DNA of 64,000 bases, taken from positions 2,418,001 to 2,482,000 of the forward strand of contig NC_089186.1 in assembly GCF_947507565.1 (NCBI RefSeq), given 5' to 3'. This DNA is from Oscarella lobularis. Lineage: Eukaryota > Porifera > Homoscleromorpha > Homosclerophorida > Oscarellidae. Below, piece after piece: positions 27,001 through 36,197 of this stretch; position 1 is the first letter of the stretch, and each line of letters starts with the position of its first letter. Made by a program: the position numbers and the translations under genes. The notes under the pieces are model-generated. The model did not search any database and was not told the origin of the DNA. It was given only the letters and a program-made list of their open reading frames with translations.

Positions 27001-28604
27001 GTTATTTGACCGGTAATTTCGTTTGTCATTGCGCGAATCTAAGTCACGTCGATTGCGGAACGGATGGTCGAGAATTGAATGTTCTGGATGCTGTATGGGT
27101 GGGATCGCTCGAACCCGACGACTTCGCAAACGTTTCTATTATCGATCCGTTGAAGACGAATGGAAGTGACGCAAAAAGAAAATTCGGCTCGCACTTCTGT
27201 ACGGAAAACTGCCACGAGAATTCGTTGGAAACAGTTTATGAGTACAATTATTCTCATCCGAAGGCGCACTGTATGGAAAATTACACGGGAGTTCTCTGCG
27301 GTCGCTGTGAGAGGGGAAAATCGTTGACACTCGTAACACAAGTAAGATCGGTACCTCCATATGTTCAGTAGAGTAGAAATAGGACTTCTATAGAAATGTA
27401 TTGAGTGCAAGGACTGGAAAAAGCAGTTGGCCATAACGATTGTCGTGACGTTTATAACTGCAACGCTTTACGTAAGTTTGAGCATGGTTTTTCGAATTGT
27501 GGCGAGCTCCATCTTCGCCTCTTGGCTCTTCTATGCTCAGGTACACTGGTATATAGGACAGGGATACGTGCACGCTGTATGCCTTAGTTTTTTTTTTCTA
27601 TATAGGTTGTTCGACTATTTGTTCGACCACAATCGTTTAGCTATTTTGGATTTCATTTGACTGTTTATTCTACGGGATTTTGCGTCGCCGAAGAATTGTC
27701 GCCGCTCGAACGACTCGCTTTCATTGCCGGCTTGCAGACGATCTTTTTTCTTCTACTCTTCGTTATCTTTCTGATGGCGCGTTGCAGTCGAACGATGGCC
27801 CAGTACATTAAAATGTCAAAAGTTCTCGATACGTTTCTCATCGTTCTCGCCTACGTTTACGTTCCCATCGCGGAATTCGCTTTCTCGGCGATTAGCTGCA
27901 CGGTTTTCATTGCTAACGAAATTCGAGTTTTGGCTGATCCTACGCTCAAGTGTTTCGACTCGGAACACACGCCTTTCGCCGTTGCCGGCATCGTTCTTCT
28001 ACTCACCTTCGTCATTCCGGCGCCGATACTATTTCTCGTCTATTTGAAACACCCCAAGTTGGAGAAGAAGCCGTTTGCTCGTCGCCTGAGAAAAGCCTGC
28101 GCTCATCAGTACAGAAAGGGAACAGAGTGGTGGATCAGTCTCACGTATGTCAAACGATTCGTCTTGGTTCTTTTCTCGACAACGGCGGCTGTGTCCGTCA
28201 CCGCTCGTCTACTTTTCTTGGCTTTCATTTCCCTAGGAATGATTTTTCTGCAGTGGTTTGGGAAGCCGTATAAGAAGAAGTATTCGAATTTATACGAAAT
28301 GGGCGTCTTGGTGAATTTGTTTTTGTTTGCCGGGCTAAATGTCAACGATCCGGAAGCAATTGGTTCCGAAGATGCTGCCCACGTTGTTCTTATTGTTCTG
28401 CTGAACGTTGTTTTCTGGTGGCCGTACGCTGTCTGGATTGTATATGGTTGTTATAGATTTTCTGTTAGAGTTCGAATTTGGCTGGGGAGAAAAGCTGCTT
28501 CTGATAAAGAGACGTCGCAGAACTCGTCTTATGCAAAGAAGGATGAAGAAGCAGTTCAAAAACTGTTAGAAAATCTTCGCGATCCTCTTCTTGAGGTTGA
28601 CTAA
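24045..28604 (+). CDS. R5: multi-pass membrane protein with beta-helix-like ectodomain
   Basis: Predicted 1,380 aa. Exons: 24045-25390, 25438-25588, 25645-25848, 25893-26155, 26208-26574, 26628-26903, 26952-27341, 27394-27540, 27606-28604; phases agree. Same domain order as R2-R4. Exon 1 from about 24450 matches R4 closely (for example RPTSIRKD and ERAGNGSWGLLFFYSS in both). Exons 6-9 match R3 almost base for base, including intron DNA and the hinge insert. The first ~130 residues differ from all paralogues. The tail ends NLRDPLLEVD. The downstream flank resembles that of R3 until the HSP70 promoter begins. Confidence 0.85.
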
Positions 28605-28823
28605 TTTCTATAAATAAGCTGCAGTGACGTGTAAATACGGGACGCAATGTTTACGCACGTGATAGTGTTCCAGAAGCTTCCACTAGGAACCGCCTATGCC
28701 TAAATATGGTCTAACGAAATTAAAAGAACCTTCTCGAAGACAACTCGTGACGCACGTCCTCTCCACGTGGCTTCGCCTAAGATCAAGTCACCCTCGCTTC
28801 GTGCTACTGCATCGCCGAAAACC
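28605..28823 (+). promoter_or_regulatory. HSP70-1 promoter with two heat-shock elements
   Basis: Two perfect three-unit heat-shock elements are visible: TTCCAGAAGCTTC at 28668-28680 and GAACCTTCTCGAA at 28726-28738 (alternating nGAAn units bound by HSF trimers). They lie 86-156 bp upstream of the ATG at 28824. HSF control is established for this motif class; activity here is inferred. The start codon sits in a good context (ACCATGG). Confidence 0.8.
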
Positions 28824-31422
28824 ATGGCTAAAATATCGGGACCAGCGGTCGGCATCGATCTGGGCACGACCTACTCGTGCGTCGGCGTATTCCAGCACGG
28901 AAAAGTCGAAATCATCGCGAACGATCAAGGAAATCGAACGACGCCGTCCTACGTCGCATTTACGGACACCGAACGCCTGATCGGCGATGCGGCGAAAAGC
29001 CAAGTCGCTCTCAACCCGAACAACACGGTCTTCGGTAGGTTTTCGCCACGAGGAGAGGTTCCCCATGGGAGCGCGCGCTTCTTTTAGACGCGAAGCGTCT
29101 CATCGGTCGACGATTCGGCGAATCGTCCGTCCAATCGGACATGAAGCACTGGCCGTTCAAAGTCATCGAAGACGCCGGAAAACCGAAGATTCAGGTCGAA
29201 TACAAAGCGGAAGTGAAGACATTTTTCGCCGAAGAGGTAAAAGCGTGGGCGCGGTGACCTGCGTGGGCGCGACATAAAAAATGAGCAACACATTCTCTGA
29301 TGACCATTTGCGGGGGCGTGGCATAAAAACGAGCAACATATTCTCTGATAAAGGTCTCCTCCATGGTTCTGACGAAAATGAAAGAGACGGCGGAAGCGTA
29401 CCTCGGCAAAACGGTCAACAATGCCGTCGTCACGGTACCCGCCTACTTCAACGACTCCCAACGTCAAGCGACGAAAGACGCCGGCGTAATTGCCGGTCTC
29501 AACGTCATGCGAATCATCAACGAACCCACGGCGGCGGCAATCGCCTACGGTCTCGATAAAAAATCCGACACGACTGAAAAAAATGTTCTCATATTCGATT
29601 TGGGCGGCGGAACGTTCGACGTGAGCGTTCTCGTCATCGAGGAGGGAATTTTCGAGGTGAAATCCACGGCCGGTGACACTCACTTGGGTGGCGAAGATTT
29701 TGACAATCGAATGGTTGAATTCTTCACGAAAGAATTCAAGAGAAAACACAAGAAAGATTTGACGACGAATAAGCGTTCGTTGCGTCGTTTGCGAACGGCG
29801 TGCGAGCGCGCTAAGCGCACGCTTTCTTCCAGCGCTCAAGCGTCCATCGAAATCGATTCTCTTTTCGAAGGAATTGACTTTTTTCATACGATCACGCGCG
29901 CGCGATTCGACGAGCTCAACGGCGATTTGTTTCGCTCGACTATGGAGCCCGTCGAGAAGGCGTTGCGCGATGCGAAATTGGCGAAAAATGAGATTCATGA
30001 AGTCGTTCTTGTTGGCGGATCGACGCGAATTCCGAAAATTCAGTCGCTACTTCGCGATTTTTTCAACGGGAAGGAGCTGAATAAGTCGATTAATCCTGAT
30101 GAAGCCGTTGCCTATGGAGCCGGTAAATAATTAGAAATTATTTATATGGGATTTAGAGTCTTTTTTGTAGCTGTTCAAGCGGCTATTCTTGCTGGTGATA
30201 AGAGCGAGGAAGTGAAGGATTTGCTTCTTCTCGATGTTGCTCCCTTGTCTCTTGGCATTGAGACGGCTGGCGGCGTTTTCACCGTTCTCATCAAGAGAAA
30301 CAGCACTATTCCAACGAAACAACAGCAGAAATTCACGACGTATTCCGACAATCAGCCGGGCGTACTCATCCAGGTATAAAATAGAATCAATGAGGATTGT
30401 TTTATGGGGCGTTTCCTTTGCATGGGAGGTGTTTGTTTACTTTAGACAAGTGCGACAATAATAACAAACAGTATCTCGTTCTGTAGGAGAGATACTTCTA
30501 ATAGATTCCTTGATATTATACGGACATGTGCTCCTAACACTATCAATATCTCTACATATAGAGAACAATCTAATGAAAACACTATATCTCTGATAGAGAG
30601 AACAATCATAGAATGACACTCTCTTATATTTTGTTTTTTTTCTTTAGGTCTACGAGGGTGAGCGTAGTATGACGGCTCAGAATAATCTTCTAGGCAAATT
30701 CGAATTGACGGGGATTCCCCCTGCACCGCGCGGCGTTCCCCAAATCGAAGTCACGTTCGATATCGACGCAAACGGCATTCTCAACGTCTCCGCTGTCGAC
30801 TCGAGCACGGGCAAAGAGAATAAGATTACGATTACAAACGACAAGGGACGATTGAGCAAGGAGGAAATCGAGCGAATGGTCTCCGAAGCGGAGAAATACA
30901 AGGAGGAAGACGAGAAGCAGAGGGATCGCGTCACAGCGAAGAATAACTTGGAGAGCTACGCTTATCAGATGAAGGTAAGATTTGAATAGCCTAGAGTGTA
31001 CTTAGAGAATCACGTTACTTCGTATTAGAGCACCGTAGAGGATGACAAGCTCAAGGATAAGATCAGCGAAGACGATAAGAAGATCATAGTTGATAAATGC
31101 AAGGAAGTGACGGACTGGCTTGACCAGAATCAGGTAGAGTCTTAAGACAAACTTTACCCTTTCCCCACGCAACGAGACTCTATTCTAGACAGCAGAAAAG
31201 GACGAGTTTGATCATCAGCAGAAGGAACTTGAGAAAATCTGCATGCCTATTATGACGAAGCTTTATCAGCAAGCCGGTGGCGCTCCCGGTGGTGGAATGC
31301 CCGGTGGAATGCCCGGTGGAATGCCGGGAGGATTCCCTGGTGGTGCTCCTGGTGGAGGTGCCCCCAGTGGAGATGCGTCCGGAAGCGGAAGCGGTGGACC
31401 CACAATCGAAGAGGTTGATTAG
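28824..31422 (+). CDS. HSPA8: HSP70-1: cytosolic 70-kDa heat-shock protein
   Basis: Intact cytosolic HSP70 chaperone, 665 aa. Exons: 28824-29034, 29088-29236, 29354-30122, 30171-30373, 30648-30974, 31029-31133, 31189-31422; all GT-AG and in phase. Family signatures are all present: [12 protein letters not shown] near the N terminus, [13 protein letters not shown] (about 29595-29635) with the catalytic Thr and Asp intact, and [13 protein letters not shown] (about 30006). The substrate-binding domain is followed by a C-terminal Gly/Met/Pro repeat tail and the EEVD motif that binds TPR co-chaperones, which places it in the cytosol or nucleus. It is unusual for a heat-inducible-type promoter to drive a gene with six introns. 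Symbol is by family; I cannot separate HSPA8 from HSPA1-type orthology. Confidence 0.92.
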
Positions 31423-31585
31423 TTTGATTAGGGGACCCCTCACAGCGTTTGAGAGTGGAGTTCTTCCTGTATGAGTCGAGCGCAGTGAGTTTTTTTTTTT
31501 CGTTGAGTGTCTTATTATTATTGTTATGCGCATGTGCATTCAAAAACAAGACAGACAAAAAGGAGTTTGTTGTGATTGGGTGTGT
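31423..31585. other. HSP70-1 / COPZ-pseudogene 3' interval
   Basis: Short 3' flank with a T run and CTTATTATTATTGTTATG. It is repeated with changes after HSP70-2 (35003-35194), showing that the duplicated unit covered the HSP70 3' UTR and the adjoining COPZ 3' end. Confidence 0.6.
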
Positions 31586-32244
31586 TTATCGTAGTAGAGA
31601 CCACTTGAGCTGATCTTTGGCTGTTTGAAGCACCTGGGAGAGAAAATTCAGGTAAGGATATATGATTATGGGGTCTTACGTGTTTTCCTACTTGAGCTAC
31701 AGATTGCTCGGACAGGGGAATGTCATCCAGCTGCAATACAAAGTAAACTTTCAATAGAAATCAAGTCCTTTTGATGCTTGCCTTCATAGCTGTTCTCTGA
31801 GTTATGGTATTGGGATCAGACTCAAGAACAATTCTTCACACAGACACAGGTATAGAAGACTGATACTATATCATTTCTCTGCTTACCCCTGGTCAACAAT
31901 TTTGTCCTCGATAAGCATGATTCCGTCGAGATTGTCCAATAGGGCCGCTTTCTCCACATTTTTCTAATTAAAAATAACGCTCATTTTAACTAATTTTTTT
32001 TCGCAGATTAATATTACCGCAATAGCTGACTGATTGAATCGTAAAGACCAGTTAAAACATTCACGAGAATCGACTAAGGGAAAAGCGATGCTAAAATCAA
32101 AATCGTCGAAATTCTCGCTCTAACCCCCCTCGTTAATTTTCATTCGCCGAACCGATGAGTAAAAGAAGGGGACGACGTTGCTGCGATAGACGCACGTTAT
32201 AACCTCCTTCGAACATGACGATTTCGGCTGGAAAGAACGCGCAT
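31586..32244 (-). pseudogene. Partial COPZ pseudogene (3' part only)
   Basis: Copy of COPZ exons 4-9 with their introns, tail-to-tail with HSP70-1. The first three exons are absent: the copy stops within the intron before exon 4 (about 32244), where the HSP70-2 upstream DNA begins. Exon 4 carries a frameshift and an in-frame stop and has lost its splice donor (GAGGTGGGT became GAGGGGGG). Exon 6 has altered conserved residues (MLIEDKIVD against MLIVDEIVD in the intact gene). It arose when the HSP70+COPZ 3' segment duplicated in tandem. Confidence 0.85.
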
Positions 32245-32349
32245 GTCATGTCTAACGAAATCGAAGACAACTCGTGACGCACGTCACGTTCGTCTAAGAT
32301 CAAGTCACCCTCGCTTCGTGCTACAGTCATCACTGCATCGCCGAAAACC
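32245..32349 (+). promoter_or_regulatory. HSP70-2 upstream region with damaged heat-shock element
   Basis: Aligned with the HSP70-1 promoter from CTAACGAAAT onward, but 14 bp that include most of the proximal heat-shock element (present at 28721-28734) are missing. The distal element is also absent because the duplication junction lies at about 32245. Only GAA half-sites remain. Confidence 0.6.
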
Positions 32350-35002
32350 ATGGCTAAAATATCGGAACCAGCGGTCGGCATCGATCTGGGCACGACCTAC
32401 TCGTGCGTCGGCGTATTCCAGCACGGAAAAGTCGAAATCATCGCGAACGATCAAGGAAATCGAACCACGCCGTCGTACGTCGCGTTTACGGACACCGAAC
32501 GCCTGATCGGCGATGCGGCGAAGAGTCAAGTCGCTCGCAACCCCAACAACACGGTCTTCGGTAGGTTTTCGCACGAGAAGAGGCTTCCCAAGGGAGCGCG
32601 CGCTTCTTTTAGACGCGAAGCGTCTCATCGGTCGACGATTCAACGAATCGTCCGTCCAATCGGACATGAAACACTGGCCGTTCAGAATCGTCGAAGACGC
32701 CGGAAAACCGAAGATTCAGGTCGAATACAAAGCGGAAGTGAAGACATTTTTCGCCGAAGAGGTAAAAGCGTGGGCGCGGTGACCTGCGTGGGCGCGGCAT
32801 AAAAAATGAGCAAGATAATAAAATCTTGATGATCTTTTGCGGGGGCGTGGCATAAAAAATGAGCAACATTCTCATGATAATAAAATCTCATAACCTTCTG
32901 CGGGGGCGTGGCATAAAAATGAGCAACACATTCTCTCATAAAGGTTTCCTCCATGGTTCTGACGAAAATGAAAGAGACGGCCGAAGCGTACCTCGGCAAA
33001 ACGGTCAAAAACGCCGTCGTCACGGTACCCGCCTACTTCAACGATTCCCAACGTCAAGCGACGAAAGATGCCGGCAGAATTGCCGGTCTCAACGTCATGC
33101 GAATCATCAGCGAACCCACGGCGGCGGCAATCGCCTACGGTCTCGATAAAAAATCCGACACGACCGAAAAAATTGTTCTCATATTCGATTTGGGCGGCGG
33201 AATGTTCAACGTGAGCGTTCTCGTCATCGAAGAGGGAATTTTCGAGGTGAAATCCACGGCTGGTGACACTCACTTGGGCGGCGAAGATTTCGACAATCGA
33301 ATGGTCGAATTCTTCACGGAAGAATTTGAGAGAAAATACAAGAAAGATTTGACGACGAATAAGCGTTCGTTGCGTCGTTTGCGAACGGCGTGCGAGCGCG
33401 CCAAGCGCACGCTTTCCTCCGGCGCTCAAGCGTCCATCGAAATCGATTCTCTCTTCGAGGGAATCGATTTTTTTCGCACGATCACGCGCGCGCGATTCGA
33501 CGAGCTCAACGACGATTTGTTTCGCTCGACTATGGAGCCCGTCGAGAAAGCGTTGAGCGACGCGAAATTGGCGAAAAATGAGATTGATGAAGTCGTTCTT
33601 GTTGGCGGATCGACGCGAATTCCGAAAATTCAGTCGCTACTTCGCGATTTCTTCAACGGAAAGGAGCTGAATAAGTCGATTAATCCTGATGAAGCCGTTG
33701 CCTATGGGGCCGGTAGACAAAGAGCAATGATTTAATGAGGGTTCCTATTTGTTTTGTAGCTGTTCAAGCGGCTATTCTTGCTGGTGACAAGAGCGAGGAA
33801 GTGAAGGATTTGCTTCTTCTCGACGTTGTTCCCTTTTCGCTTGGCATTGAGATGGTTGGCGGCGTTTTCAACGTTCTCATCAAGAGAAACAGCACGATTC
33901 CAACGAAACAGCATTATAATATCACGACGTACTCCGACAATCAGCCGGGCGTCCTCATTCAGGTACGAAAGACCGTTTCTCTATATGAAATACACACTTA
34001 CTTGAGTGGGGCTTTATGGGGCGTTTCCTTTGCATGAGAGGTGTTTGTTTACTTTAGATAAGTGCGACAATAATAACACAGTATCTCGTTCTACAGGAGA
34101 GATACTTGTTACGTAGTATTTGAGAAAAGGACGGGAAAAACATCTTCAGATAGTAGTGAAAACCTTGACAATATCACATAGCTCCTAACATAGAGGACAC
34201 TATAGACTATAGTAGTAGGAACCTGACAATATCATATGCTTATACTTGTACTCCTAACACTAGAGAACAATCAAAGAAGTCTCTATAGGCTAGAATCAAT
34301 ATCTCTACATATAGAGAACAATTGCAGGGTGACACTATCTATTATTCTTTCTTTCTTTGTTTCTTCTTTAGGTCTACGAGGGTGAGCGTAGTATGGCGGC
34401 TCAGAATAATCTTCTAGGCGAATTCGAATTGACGGGAATTCCCCCTGCACAACGCGGCGTTCCCCAAATCGAAGTCACGTTCGATATCGACGCAAACGGC
34501 ATTCTCAACGTCTCCGCTGTCGACTCGAGCACGGGCAAAGAGAATAAGATTACGATTACAAACGACAAGGGACGATTGAGCAAGGAGGAAATCGAGCGAA
34601 TGGTCGCCGAAGCGGAGAAATACGAGGAGGAAGACGAGAAGCAGAGGGATCGCGTCACAGCGAAGAATAACTTGGAGACCTACGTCTATGAGATGAAGGT
34701 AAGATTAGAATAGCCTAGAGGATACTTAGAGAATCGCATTAGAGCATAGTGGATAAATGCAAGGAAGTCACGGACTGGCTTGACCAGAATCAGGTAGAGT
34801 CTTAAGACAAAGTCTCCCTCCATCCCCACGCGACGAGACTCTATTCTAGACAGCGGAAAAGAACGAGTTCGATCATCAGCAGAAGGAACTCGAGAAAATC
34901 TGCATGGCTGTTATGACGAAGCTCTATCAGCAAGCCGGTGGCGCTCCCGGTGGTGGAATGCCCGGTGGAATGCCAGGAGGTGGTGCTCCCTGGTGGAGGT
35001 GA
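32350..35002 (+). CDS. HSP70-2: degenerate HSP70 copy, probably not a working chaperone
   Basis: Tandem duplicate of HSP70-1; if translated, 620 aa. Exons: 32350-32560, 32613-32761, 32944-33712, 33760-33962, 34372-34698, 34743-34793, 34850-35002; phases still agree. Three kinds of damage are visible. The phosphate-2 motif reads GGGMFNVS instead of GGGTFDVS (about 33193-33216), so two residues needed for ATP hydrolysis are changed. Exon 6 has an in-frame deletion of 18 codons of the lid (EDDKLKDK region). A frameshift in the Gly-rich tail creates an early stop (APWWR then TGA), so EEVD is lost. The promoter has also lost its heat-shock elements. It may be a pseudogene kept open by recent origin, or a neofunctionalised holdase; the first is more likely. 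Confidence 0.7.
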
Positions 35003-35194
35003 TGCATCCGGAAGCGGAAGCGGTGGATCCACGATTGATTGAAAAAAAAAGGTTTGTTTCCTCGTAGCGTTTTTGAAATGAGCGCACTGCAGCAGTCAAG
35101 TTTTTTCGTCGAGTGTCTTATTATTATTATTGTTATGTGCATGTGCATCCGAAAACAGGACAGACAAAAAGGAGTTTGTTGCGATTGGGTATGT

Positions 35195-36157
35195 TTATCG
35201 TAGTAGAGACCACTTGAGCTGATCTTTGGCTGTTTGAAGCACCTGGGGGAGAAAATTCAGGTAAGGATATATGATTATGGGACTTACGTGTTTTCCTACT
35301 TGAGCTACAGATTGCTCGGAGAGGGGGATGTCATCCAGCTGCAATACAAGGTAAACTTTCAATAGAAATCAAGTCCTTTTGATGCTTGCCTTCATAGCTG
35401 TTCTCTGAGTTATGGTATTGGGATCAGACTCGAGAACAATTCTTCACACAGACACAGGTATAGAAGACTGATACTATATCATTTCTCTCTCTCTCTGCTT
35501 ACCCCTGGTCAACAATTTCGTCCACGATAAGCATGATTCCGTCGAGATTGTCCAATAGGGCCGCTTTCTCCACATTTTTTCTAATTAAAATAACGTTAAT
35601 TTTAAACCAATTTTTTCCGCAGATTAATATTACCGCAATAACTGACTGATGGAATCGTAAAGACCACTTAAAACATTTACGAGAATCAACTAAGGGAAAA
35701 AAAGGAATCCTACTAAAATCGTCGAAATTCTCGCTCTAACCCACCTCGTTTTCATTCGCCGAACCGATGACGTAAAAGAAGAGGTCGACGTTGCTGCGAT
35801 AGACGCACGTTACCCCCTCGAACATGACGATTTCGGCTGGAAAGAACGCGCGTTCTTTTCTTCTCCGTTTACTCGTCTATGCTTTGGTACCGTTCGCTCG
35901 TTGGGTCTTCTGAAAGACGTTCTTTTCGAATTCTTTCTGTTCTTTAGCGCTGGGCCACGTCTGGTCGTAGTACTGGCGAGAAAAAGATCGTTTCCTGCGA
36001 GAGGACCCGTATGCGAAGAAGAACCTTCGATAGAATGCGCTCCCCGTCGTTGTCGAGGATCATAATCGCTTTGACCGTGTACATGGAAGGCTCCTAAATG
36101 GATTCGCAACGCAGGCGTTCGATCAGAAGTCGTTTTTACCAAAGAAGAAGACGCCAT
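35195..36157 (-). CDS. COPZ1: Coatomer subunit zeta
   Basis: Small (sigma-like) subunit of the COPI coat that covers Golgi-to-ER vesicles. Exons on the minus strand: 36157-36140, 36093-36025, 35972-35891, 35836-35745, 35689-35634, 35580-35503, 35441-35390, 35338-35300, 35242-35195. Total 177 aa, the same length I recall for human COPZ1. Recognised by [13 protein letters not shown] near the start, [12 protein letters not shown] in the middle, [12 protein letters not shown], and the C terminus [15 protein letters not shown]. The intron between exons 7 and 8 has a GC donor (AAG|GCAAGC). The start exon encodes only MASSSL and is supported by phase. The gene is divergent from POFUT2, 40 bp away. 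A truncated copy lies at 31.6-32.2 kb. Confidence 0.95.
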
Positions 36158-36197
36158 TCTATTCGCATCCGGGTCGGTAAGAAACCCGGACCAAAAA
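36158..36197. promoter_or_regulatory. 40-bp divergent COPZ-POFUT2 start interval
   Basis: Only 40 bp separate the two start codons, so leaders and core promoters must overlap the opposite gene or use very short leaders. Both genes act in the secretory pathway (COPI coat; ER O-fucosylation), so shared control is plausible. No motif is claimed. Confidence 0.4.

Noticed and set aside
29084-29998. Long minus-strand ORF opposite HSP70-1 exons 2-3 (and its twin at 32872-33429)
   Set aside because: Antisense of HSP70 coding DNA, a well-known artefact of HSP70 genes; crosses intron 2 repeats.
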